A DNA stretch of 5,398 bases. It comes from Desulfotomaculum sp. GTDB lineage: Bacteria; Bacillota; Desulfotomaculia; Desulfotomaculales; Nap2-2B. A program made the position numbers and the translations under genes. Location of the stretch: NCBI GenBank assembly GCA_003485325.1, contig DMZI01000001.1, positions 1 to 5,398 of the forward strand. Direction: 5' to 3'. Below are positions 1-5,144 of the stretch, in pieces. The notes under the pieces are model-generated. The model ran no database searches. It saw nothing but the letters and a program-made list of their open reading frames with translations, and was not told the origin of the DNA. How positions within the stretch are numbered: the stretch's first letter is position 1; each line of letters opens with the position of its first letter.

Positions 1-2
1 GG

Positions 3-86
3 GAGGCTGTTATTACTACCGGATTAAAGACTCGATCTCTTTTTGTAATTCCCAGTCTGGCTGGTTTGGAAGTCACTGCTATTTAG
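3..86 (+). CDS. Possible C-terminal tail of an unidentified gene, cut by the left edge
   Basis: A plus-strand frame is open from the window edge to a TAG at 84-86 and encodes 27 residues ending GLEVTAI. The mix of residues (TTGLKTRSLFVIPSLAGLEV) looks like real protein rather than random AT-rich translation. I do not recognise the family. No start is visible because the gene would begin outside the window. It could equally be a chance frame, so this is a weak call resting on composition alone. Confidence 0.35.
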   Translation, partial: EAVITTGLKTRSLFVIPSLAGLEVTAI

Positions 87-102
87 TTATTTTTCCACTT
101 TG

Positions 103-227
103 CGAAGATATTTGGATTTAACGGCCTAATGACACAGTATATTACTACCCGTCAAGCATTAATTTTTCCAAAGATCGTTATTTTTTATAGGAATTTTGCT
201 TTTTTTTACTTGCGGAATGGTGTTTAA
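103..227. repeat. 125-bp direct repeat, copy 1
   Basis: This block recurs at 284-408 with one difference in 125 bases (C at 157, T at 338). The two copies start 181 bp apart. It is AT-rich, has no useful open frame, and contains runs of 6 and 8 T. Inside it, GATATTTGGA (107-116) can pair with TCCAAAGATC (167-176), with one mismatch across a 50-base loop, so some folding is possible. What the repeat is remains unknown. It could be a duplicated intergenic region, a degenerate non-autonomous element or a structured RNA. Confidence 0.9.
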
Positions 228-232
228 TTCGA

Positions 233-274
233 GGGACATGATACTAAATTTTAGATAATTAAGTATGGTGTCCC
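233..274. repeat. REPIN-like palindrome related to the RAYT element ends
   Basis: The left arm GGGACATGATACTAAATT (233-250) matches 16 of 18 bases of the RAYT element's left end at 3485-3502. The right arm (257-274), read as reverse complement, matches 17 of 18. The arms fold on each other: GGGACA with TGTCCC, ATACT with AGTAT and AATT with AATT, leaving a short loop and two mismatches. Two REP sequences in inverted order form a REPIN, the kind of unit RAYT transposases are thought to mobilise in trans. It lies between the two 125-bp repeats, downstream of the nucleotidyltransferase gene. Confidence 0.75.
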
Positions 275-283
275 CCAAATTTC

Positions 284-408
284 CGAAGATATTTGGATTT
301 AACGGCCTAATGACACAGTATATTACTACCCGTCAAGTATTAATTTTTCCAAAGATCGTTATTTTTTATAGGAATTTTGCTTTTTTTTACTTGCGGAATG
401 GTGTTTAA
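284..408. repeat. 125-bp direct repeat, copy 2
   Basis: Second copy of the block at 103-227, 124 of 125 bases identical. It ends 24 bp before the stop codon of the minus-strand nucleotidyltransferase gene, so it lies in that gene's downstream region. The near identity in such AT-rich DNA points to a recent duplication. The palindrome at 233-274 lies between the copies. Together with the repeats and the possible gene tail at the left edge it fills 1-432, where I see no complete gene. Confidence 0.9.
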
Positions 409-432
409 AATGGGCTTTTTAAGGTACGTCAT

Positions 433-999
433 TTATACTGTTTCTGCTTCATCTACTAACTGTTTCCATAATGATTCAACATTTAATTTATTTACCCACT
501 GTTCCAAGTAATCTATATCTAATTTACCGTATTGAACCTCATAAACCCGTAGGGCATCTGTAAATTGCTTCTCGCTTCCGCCGGAGAGTTTTGCCCATCT
601 CAATTTGGCCAGGATTGTATCTTCTGGACTCGAAACCAGCATTTTTAACCCCATAAATTCTTCACTAATTTTACGTGAAAAACGTGACTGGTCAAAAGGT
701 TCGCCGGTTAATATCCAAAAATCAACTTTACCCCCGGCGTTTACGTCAATTAGATTAAACATACTCTGCCTGTTAATTGCATCAAGAATGCTATCCTCAT
801 CTATATAAAAATCGGGTGGAGGAAAAGCTTCAACTAATTTCTTTGCTTCAGATTCTTGAATAGCAATGACCATATCTATATCATGGGTAGACCGTGGCTC
901 ACCTTGTAAGCTGGAAACAATAGAACCTGTTATCATATATTTGATTCTAGCTCGATTAAGTACTTGAATAACCTTTTTTAATAATGCCGGTTGTGACAT
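433..999 (-). CDS. Nucleotidyltransferase-fold protein (AbiEii/MNT-like), second gene of a pair
   Basis: This 188-residue protein has the polymerase-beta-type nucleotidyltransferase core: GS at residues 25-26, a DxD metal pair in HDIDMV (Asp40, Asp42), and a third acidic residue, Asp93, in KVDFWI. A later helix with Lys132 (ILAKLRWAK) is typical of AbiEii-like and DUF6036-type nucleotidyltransferases. All catalytic positions are present, so it looks active. It starts inside the end of the upstream small gene (22-base overlap, ATG at 997-999) without a strong ribosome binding site of its own, which suggests translational coupling. Known relatives transfer nucleotides to tRNA, proteins or drugs. 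The substrate here is unknown. A toxin-antitoxin or defence role is an inference from family and gene layout. Confidence 0.8.
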   Translation of the reverse strand: MSQPALLKKVIQVLNRARIKYMITGSIVSSLQGEPRSTHDIDMVIAIQESEAKKLVEAFPPPDFYIDEDSILDAINRQSMFNLIDVNAGGKVDFWILTGEPFDQSRFSRKISEEFMGLKMLVSSPEDTILAKLRWAKLSGGSEKQFTDALRVYEVQYGKLDIDYLEQWVNKLNVESLWKQLVDEAETV

Positions 1000-1193
1000 T
1001 TATCCAGTCGCTCCAGAAGTATTTTTTTGAAATCCTCATCGCTTAGGTTCGGGTATCTTTTGTGTAACCCATAGATAAAAAGCTGCCTGGTAAATTCAGA
1101 TAGTTCAAATGCTTTCAGTAACCTGTTTTCAGGTGACATTTGGCGAAGTACCCGAATGTATATCTTATGATTTGGCCGTTCCTTAATATCCAT
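978..1193 (-). CDS. Small helical protein paired with the nucleotidyltransferase
   Basis: I chose the ATG at 1191-1193, giving 71 residues, because AAGGGG (1201-1206) lies 7 bases upstream. A TTG at 1223 in the same frame would add 10 residues but lies upstream of that site. The protein is charged and predicted largely helical. It has a core of the type MSPENRLLKAFELSEF, then GLHKRYPNLSDEDF and a C-terminal LLERLDKC. Small proteins of this pattern recur in many bacteria next to nucleotidyltransferase genes, as far as I recall, but have no assigned function. The overlap with the downstream gene suggests equimolar expression and perhaps a complex, for example as antitoxin or regulator. No DNA-binding motif is obvious. 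Confidence 0.75.
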   Translation of the reverse strand: MDIKERPNHKIYIRVLRQMSPENRLLKAFELSEFTRQLFIYGLHKRYPNLSDEDFKKILLERLDKCHNRHY

Positions 1194-1301
1194 AGGTCTT
1201 CCCCTTCTCCCCTTTACTGGCAAATAAAAGGAGCACAGGTAACAGTATATAATTTAGTTCTCCTCATTAATCGCGCTCTTAACATGTAGTACTTTACCGT
1301 A

Positions 1302-1330
1302 AATATACAAATATTACCTTCTTTTGTCAA
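1302..1330 (-). promoter_or_regulatory. Consensus sigma-A promoter of the small-protein/NTase pair
   Basis: On the minus strand a perfect -35 TTGACA (1325-1330) is followed after exactly 17 bases by -10 TATATT (1302-1307). It points at the 71-residue gene and would give a leader of about 100 bases. I see no hairpin terminator or clear operator in the leader. Confidence 0.75.
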
Positions 1331-1358
1331 GCCAATATCAATTCCTCCAAATAATTTA

Positions 1359-1451
1359 GCCGGCGGCAAGGACGGCATCCCCTATCCCGTGGACAGGATA
1401 AACTATCAAAGGGACATCTCGGTTCTGGAAGATGCCCTCAGGCGGGCGAAA
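1359..1451 (+). pseudogene. DUF763 protein C-terminal fragment
   Basis: In the plus frame starting at 1359, about 30 residues read like the C-terminal part of DUF763 proteins: GGKDGIPYPVDR, then a helix VLEDALRRAK. Upstream the frame gives AT-rich sequence without family likeness, and after RRAK (1451) it enters antisense CopA sequence and stops. Only a scrap of a gene that is normally several hundred codons remains, with no start or natural stop. The family assignment is from memory of the PYPVDR-type signature and needs a profile search. It is not expected to make anything. Confidence 0.55.
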
Positions 1452-1734
1452 ACAGCAGCAACAACCGCAATACTTTGATTTCTAACTCTTTTTGCTCTAT
1501 CTGCCGGCCGTTATCGATTTCCCCAATATTTTCGGCGCTATATCCCAAGGTTTGAATAGCGCTGATCATTTCTTCTACCTTTACACGGCCTGGCTGGTAG
1601 GCAATATTCGCTTTCTCTGTGGTAAGGTTTACACTGGCTTTTCGGATTCCGTCCAGGGAATTTAGTTTTTTCTCGATTCGTGCTGCGCAGGCTGCACAGG
1701 ACATGCCGGAAATTTTGATCGTTTCTTTTTTCAT
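1438..1734 (-). pseudogene. copA: N-terminal fragment of a copper-translocating P-type ATPase
   Basis: The ATG at 1732-1734 has a GAGGGG-type ribosome binding site just upstream. Residues 3-70 form a heavy-metal-associated (HMA) domain with the copper-binding loop GMSCAAC (Cys13, Cys16). The following linker (EQKELEIKVLRLLLLFS) is what precedes the first membrane helix of CopA. The frame then runs into the antisense of the DUF763 scrap and stops after 98 residues, where CopA is normally about 700-850. All transport machinery (CPC motif, DKTGT, ATP-binding domain) is missing. If still translated it would give a soluble metallochaperone-like domain resembling CopZ, so some function cannot be excluded. 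Confidence 0.8.
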
Positions 1735-1779
1735 CCTGTACCCCTCGTCAGTTTTCTGATAAAAACGCAGCTTGTCTTT

Positions 1780-1808
1780 ATTATATCAGGATTTTCCTTA
1801 TATATTTT
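1780..1808 (-). promoter_or_regulatory. Candidate copA promoter with overlapping palindrome
   Basis: On the minus strand TATAAT (1780-1785) lies 46 bases before the copA start. No good -35 is found at 17 bases (AAAATA). A near-perfect palindrome, TATATCAGGA (1782-1791) and TCCTTATATA (1795-1804) with one mismatch and a 3-base centre, overlaps the -10. A weak -35 with an operator-like site suggests control by a repressor or activator. The site does not look like the G/C-rich CsoR operator or the CopY box. It could instead belong to the DNA that preceded the DUF2318 gene. Confidence 0.35.
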
Positions 1809-1814
1809 GCTTAA

Positions 1815-2404
1815 ATTAGTAATAATTCAAGCAAGAGCGACAGTACTGCCAGGAAGTTGCCGGTAAACTCCCAATCTTCCAGTACAGAAGACAGCCGGGA
1901 AAACCAGCCTAAATCCGGCAGTAAGAGCATTCCAGCAGATACACAAAATAAAAGCGCAGACTTAATTGGTATGGGTTTGAGTGAAAACGCTGCAGCCATT
2001 AAGATACCAAAAAGCGAAATAAGCTTCACCGTCACGTTCTATCTGTACAAACTGGACGGCATAAATATGGAGGTAATAGCTGTAAAGGCCGCGGATGGAA
2101 CTGTAAGAATGGCTTTAAATATCTGTCAGGTTTGTTATGATTCCGGCAGAGGATACTATATTCAGGAAGGAAATTACGTGGTTTGTCAAAACTGCGGTAA
2201 TAAATTTTATATAGATCAGATCAGATTGGAGAAGTTAAAGGGGGCTGTAATCCGGTTCCGATCCCTAAAGCAAATATGAAGGATATTGGTACGTATTATG
2301 CTTTATCCAAGAATTTTATGGCCGCACAAAAACATTATTTTGCAAACTGGAGAAAACTTGACACAGGCCAATATATACAGTATTATACATTAATTACCAG
2401 TTAG
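1815..2404 (+). pseudogene. DUF2318 CxxC protein, 5'-truncated and frameshifted
   Basis: The frame opens at 1815 after a stop, with no ATG and no signal peptide. It begins with a Ser/Asn-rich linker like that following the lipobox of secreted lipoproteins. The conserved DUF2318 domain follows: FYLYKLDGINMEVIAVKA, then CQVCYDSGRGYY and VCQNCGNKF, two CxxC motifs likely to bind metal or carry redox thiols. After YIDQI the sequence GATCA is duplicated (within 2214-2224). Deleting one copy restores the expected ending IGEVKGGCNPVPIPK and continues to FANWRK, reaching a stop at 2402-2404. As it stands, translation goes out of frame and stops at 2277-2279. The missing export signal plus the frameshift make this a pseudogene. 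Confidence 0.75.
2358..2386 (+). promoter_or_regulatory. Sigma-A promoter for the PNPOx-family fragment
   Basis: TTGACA (2358-2363), a 17-base spacer and TATTAT (2381-2386) form a near-consensus promoter pointing at the ATG at 2432. A ribosome binding site GAGG (2421-2424) lies 7 bases before that start. The promoter lies within the last codons of the DUF2318 relic frame, after the point where similarity to that family ends. Confidence 0.65.
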
Positions 2405-2431
2405 CCCGTTAAAAAAGATAGAGGTAAAGGA

Positions 2432-2633
2432 ATGGATTTTGGAGATTGTATTAAGTCTATCAGCGAGAGTCAGGCAGCCTGTACTTTGTGCACCATCGAT
2501 GGGGATCAACCAAGGGGCAAAGGGTATGGCGCCATTATGGGTAAAAGAGGATGGAATCTATTTTACGACTGCTGCTTCCAAGAATTTGTACTCTCAACTG
2601 CGGGCCAATCCCAAAGTTGAACTTTGTTTTATT
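2432..2633 (+). pseudogene. PNPOx-family flavoprotein N-terminus, frameshifted and truncated
   Basis: The start MDFGDCIKSI...CTIDGDQPR matches the N-terminal strand of small pyridoxamine 5'-phosphate oxidase-like flavoproteins. The family sequence then continues in the next frame: GMAPLWVKEDGIYFTT, then SKNLYSQLRANPKVELCF. One extra G in the run at 2522-2524 explains the shift, since removing it restores one frame. After about 66 residues, roughly half the usual length, the family sequence stops and RluA-like sequence begins. The promoter and ribosome binding site are intact, so a short peptide ending at 2618-2620 could still be made, but no functional enzyme is expected. Confidence 0.7.
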
Positions 2634-2813
2634 ATTGAACCGGTTCCCATAGAAATCGTTTACGAAGACGAGGATTTCCTGGCGGTGAACAAGCCCGCAG
2701 GTATATCCACTCATCCATCCCGGCCGGGAGGCGTCGGTACATTGGCCAACGCGGTAACTTATTACTGGCAGGGGTTGGGAAGGAACACCCTTTTTCGCCC
2801 GATAAACCGCCTG
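2634..2813 (+). pseudogene. RluA-family pseudouridine synthase fragment
   Basis: About 60 residues read as the opening of an RluA catalytic domain: IEIVYEDEDFLAVNKPAG, then THPS, GTLANAV and FRPINRL. In intact enzymes the next residues are DRDTSG, with the catalytic Asp. Here the sequence changes after NRL into antisense MOSC gene sequence, so the active site is absent. It is in frame with the repaired PNPOx fragment upstream, which makes the open stretch from 2439 to 2927 look like a single gene. It is a chimera of two broken genes plus antisense sequence. Confidence 0.75.
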
Positions 2814-3247
2814 ACTTTCTCAACAGAATCTCCTTTTTTAATTACCCCGCCTGCAATAACTTTGCAAAATAAGCCTTCTTTCGGCAAAAGGCTTATGCCG
2901 TATGTTCTGAGGACTATACTGGGATGATCTTCTTTGCCAATCTGCGTGACCTCCAAAACGGCATTTGTGCCTAACTTGATTCTGCTTCCTACGGTCAATT
3001 CTGAAAAAGCCATTCCGTCAATAAGAATGTTCTCGGCAAAACCGCCCGGCCCAACATTCAAGTTATGTTCTTCGTTAGCTTTTTGAACACTGGCCCAGTT
3101 AAGACAAGTAACCTGACGCCCCCAGTCACCGGCATGTCCATCGTTTTCTATCCCATAGTTTTCGATAAGATTAACTTCGGGAACTTCCTTTTTTAGTTGT
3201 CCCCTCTCCTGATTTATGGAGATTGCATAAATAATTCCTTTGGACAT
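2762..3247 (-). CDS. MOSC-domain protein with a replaced C-terminal tail
   Basis: This 161-residue protein starts at an ATG (3245-3247) with AAGGAG 10 bases upstream. Residues 1 to about 145 cover a small stand-alone MOSC domain: PEVNLIENYGIENDGHAGDW, RQVTCL, GPGGFAENILIDG, LEVTQIGKED and LPKEGLFCKVIAGG. Such proteins are linked to molybdenum cofactor and sulfur-transfer chemistry. The last 15 or so residues (RRFIGRKRVFLPNPCQ) are antisense to the RluA fragment, so the natural end just after GDSVEKV has been lost and replaced. Many relatives have cysteines in a GKECH-type motif. Here it reads GKEDH, with cysteine only at LFCKV and VTCL. The core may still fold and work. Confidence 0.75.
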   Translation of the reverse strand: MSKGIIYAISINQERGQLKKEVPEVNLIENYGIENDGHAGDWGRQVTCLNWASVQKANEEHNLNVGPGGFAENILIDGMAFSELTVGSRIKLGTNAVLEVTQIGKEDHPSIVLRTYGISLLPKEGLFCKVIAGGVIKKGDSVEKVRRFIGRKRVFLPNPCQ

Positions 3248-3273
3248 TTAATTTATACTCCTTATACTTATAA

Positions 3274-3429
3274 TCAATATTCTGATTCCTTTGCGGCCGG
3301 TTTTACAAAGTTTACGAGCGCTTCAGCTACATTCAACCACAAACCTGGGGCTACATAGATCACCCGATCTTTGGCATGACCAACCCTTTCGCACGCCGCC
3401 TCGTTGGTCAGCATCCATAACTTGTTCAT
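3274..3429 (-). CDS. 51-residue ORF, possibly a truncated PLD-like protein
   Basis: This short ORF starts at an ATG (3427-3429) with AAAGGAG six bases upstream, an excellent ribosome binding site. It ends at a TGA 26 bases before the MOSC start, so the two may be co-transcribed. It contains TNEAACERVGHAKDRVIYVA, then PGLWLNVAEALVNF. That pattern recalls the N-terminus of phospholipase D-like proteins (a strand with YVAPG, then a helix), which are far longer. If so, it is a fragment of about 40 native residues with a new tail. The family call is tentative. The coding call rests on the ribosome binding site and composition. Confidence 0.5.
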   Translation of the reverse strand: MNKLWMLTNEAACERVGHAKDRVIYVAPGLWLNVAEALVNFVKPAAKESEY

Positions 3430-3475
3430 AGACTACTCCTTTATCTGCTCCCCGGTTAACGCAATTTGGAATTAA

Positions 3476-3506
3476 GGAATTAAGGGGACACCATACTAAA
3501 TTATTT
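3476..3506. repeat. Left terminal inverted repeat of the RAYT element
   Basis: All 31 bases match the reverse complement of 4229-4259. The core GGGGACACCATACTAAATT is the same motif that forms both arms of the solo palindrome at 233-274. Confidence 0.9.
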
Positions 3507-3522
3507 TTCCTGTTCCTCCTGC

Positions 3523-4182
3523 TTAATCTTTCCGTCGGGGTCCTCTTTTGCGCGGTTGCAAACTCTGTCCCAGCGCTTCCTCCAGGCCGACAAGAAAAGT
3601 CTCGTCGCCAAGCGGCCGTCCCGTCCGCTCGTGACGTAGCAATACGTGAACGTCCTCTTCCGGAATGTCCCGGGTCAGGTATTCTCGCCAGTCTCCAAAC
3701 ATCTCCAGTAACGGCCCGACCCGCACCAACTGGTTGTCATACCCCGCAAGGTGCGCCGCGGCGCTGCTCCAGGGATACTGCCAGGGCTCTTTGACCAGTC
3801 CGGCCCGCACGGGATTACGTTCTACGTAGCTGGCCGCGGAGTATAGGTGAGCCTCACTCAGCGGAAACGAAGAAAAGCGCCCTTGCCACAAGTGTCCCGT
3901 CCAACCTTCCCGCAAGTTCACCCGGCTGGTGTAGCGGCGATGAGTTTCCGCAATCGCCCTGGTCAAAGCCTCTTTCGACGGCGGCACGACGATGAGATGG
4001 ACGTGGTTGGGCATCAGGCAATACGCCCAAATCTCCACCTTCCACTGGGAACACCATTGTGCCAGCAGATGCAGGTAGGCTTTGTAGTCCTCGTCGCAAA
4101 AAAATGTTTGCTGCCGCCGGTTGCCCCGCTGAGTAACATGATGGGGCACACCGGGGGCCACAATGCGTGCTATCCTGGCCAT
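3523..4182 (-). CDS. REP-associated tyrosine transposase (Y1, IS200-like)
   Basis: This 219-residue protein has the full RAYT signature. It starts MARIARIVAPGVPHHVTQRG, has the HUH metal motif in MPNHVHLI (His60, His62), the GHLWQGRF segment, and YVERNPVRAG, where Tyr119 is the likely catalytic nucleophile, with PWSSAA after it. The C-terminus is basic (PRKRGPRRKD). Length and motifs are complete, so it looks active. HUH Y1 enzymes cut and join single-stranded DNA through a 5'-phosphotyrosine bond, and RAYTs act on REP hairpins. There is no clear ribosome binding site before the ATG at 4180-4182, which would keep expression low. Confidence 0.9.
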   Translation of the reverse strand: MARIARIVAPGVPHHVTQRGNRRQQTFFCDEDYKAYLHLLAQWCSQWKVEIWAYCLMPNHVHLIVVPPSKEALTRAIAETHRRYTSRVNLREGWTGHLWQGRFSSFPLSEAHLYSAASYVERNPVRAGLVKEPWQYPWSSAAAHLAGYDNQLVRVGPLLEMFGDWREYLTRDIPEEDVHVLLRHERTGRPLGDETFLVGLEEALGQSLQPRKRGPRRKD

Positions 4183-4188
4183 AACTTG

Positions 4189-4218
4189 ATCATACTATAT
4201 TATGGGGATAGTTCTCAA
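4189..4218 (-). promoter_or_regulatory. Candidate promoter of the transposase, nearly leaderless
   Basis: On the minus strand TTGAGA (4213-4218), an 18-base spacer and TATGAT (4189-4194) sit so close to the start codon that transcription would begin at or next to the ATG at 4182. Together with the missing ribosome binding site this suggests a leaderless, poorly expressed transcript. It is a prediction from hexamer match only. Confidence 0.4.
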
Positions 4219-4228
4219 GGATAAAAAT

Positions 4229-4259
4229 AAATAATTTAGTATGGTGTCCCCTTAATTCC
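4229..4259. repeat. Right terminal inverted repeat of the RAYT element
   Basis: Perfect 31-base inverted match to 3476-3506. The stop codon of the interrupted polymerase frame (TAA, minus strand 4236-4238) lies inside it. Confidence 0.9.
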
Positions 4260-5144
4260 CCCCGTGTATTTTTTTACGCTGCTCTTGGCGAGGTCTTGCC
4301 TGAGCGCCAGCACCTCTCCCAGGTTCTCCGGCGCGGTTTTCAGTAGTTCCCTAACCGCCGCCTTGCCCAGTGTGTCAGTATCCAGTCCGTTTTTGGCAAG
4401 CCACGATTTCATCTGGGTAATCGAGTTAGGATTCTCCAGATCGGTAAGCTCCCGCATGGCACGGGTCAGTTCCTCCCTTGACCGCTCATCGCAGCGGATG
4501 GCTTTCCTGACCAGATCCATATCCAGCCGGATACCCCGGTCGTTTATCTCCTGGTCGAGGGTGTAGTTTTGCCACTCATCTTCCGGCACCGGAAATTTGG
4601 ATAACCTCTTGGCAACCGCCATCTCAGCCTCCACGTCGCGGGCGTTGTATGCTTTGAAATGTTCCCACTTGTCAGGAGCATCAGTAGGCACGTTACGTGT
4701 GCGTCCGCCGTTCGCCTTGGTGGGCTTGCAGGGCACGGAGAAGTAGCGGATGAGTTCCTTCCCCTCGGCCAACTTTTGCTTCTCCGCGCCTGTAACAATA
4801 GCCGAGCCCTCCAGCGACAGCGGCAGGCCAAGATAGGCAGACCATACCATCGTGCATCGCCATGATACAGGTTCCAGCCTTTTGCCCAGATACCTCGACA
4901 GGCAGACCCTCTCGAACTGCGCGTTGTGCGCCCATTTTGTGACGTTGTCGTCCGTAAGTGCTTTGCGGATTTCATCGGGCAGGGTTTCACCGGAAGCAAG
5001 GTCAATGACCCTAACCGCACCGCCGTCTATGCTATAGCCGAATAGCAGGACCTCAAAACCAGACGATTCGCTGTAGCGGTAGACCCCGCTTTTGGCGAGG
5101 TCTGTATCGCTATAGGTTTCGATGTCAATGAAGAGAGGCCTCAT
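4236..5144 (-). pseudogene. Phage family-A DNA polymerase, 3' half lost at the RAYT element
   Basis: The 302 residues hold the DEDDy 3'-5' proofreading exonuclease: ExoI FIDIET (Asp7, Glu9), ExoII WAHNAQFE (Asn74, Glu78) and ExoIII YNARD (Tyr166, Asp170). The start of the polymerase region follows. Phage relatives are about 640-660 residues. Here the protein ends KKYT, then GGIKGTPY encoded by the RAYT terminal repeat. The catalytic palm, fingers and thumb motifs are absent, and no polymerase sequence resumes beyond the element. It begins in a 4-base ATGA overlap with the DUF2815 stop and has no clear ribosome binding site of its own, so it was translationally coupled in a phage replication operon. 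Confidence 0.85.

Larger units (their letters stand above)
3476..4259 (-). mobile_element. RAYT (IS200-like) transposase element
   Basis: A 784-bp unit bounded by perfect 31-bp inverted repeats holds one transposase gene on the minus strand. It is richer in GC than the DNA to its left. On its right the phage polymerase frame is cut at the repeat edge. On its left the flank is unrelated to polymerase. No target duplication is apparent, as expected for single-strand Y1 chemistry. An 8-bp tandem GGAATTAA (3468-3483) straddles the left boundary. Termini this symmetric fit a REP-type array around a RAYT better than a classic IS200 with asymmetric hairpins. Confidence 0.75.

Noticed and set aside
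120..152. Promoter on the minus strand inside the 125-bp repeat (TTGACG with TATACT)
   Set aside because: The hexamers are only about 8 bases apart, and no acceptable -10 lies 16-18 bases from TTGACG.
103..408. CRISPR array or tandem array
   Set aside because: There are only two copies, the unit is 125 bases long, and the spacer is a palindromic REP pair rather than unique protospacer-like sequence.
605..808. Plus-strand 67-residue frame opposite the nucleotidyltransferase
   Set aside because: It is antisense to conserved nucleotidyltransferase sequence and has no initiation signals.
1194..1223. TTG start giving an 81-residue form of the small protein
   Set aside because: The AAGGGG ribosome binding site lies inside this extension, 7 bases before the ATG at 1193, so the shorter form is preferred.
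1811..2035. Minus-strand 74-residue hydrophobic frame resembling a membrane protein
   Set aside because: It lies antisense to the DUF2318 relic, whose sense strand has clear family motifs. The leucines come from antisense Ser/Lys-rich codons, and no ribosome binding site is present.
3847..4224. Plus-strand 125-residue frame opposite the transposase
   Set aside because: It is antisense to the HUH transposase, with no ribosome binding site and no recognisable domain.
4544..5020. Long alternative frames on both strands across the polymerase gene
   Set aside because: They are high-GC shadows of the real frame, rich in Arg, Ser and Cys, with no family pattern. The DEDDy exonuclease motifs are in the frame 4236-5144.
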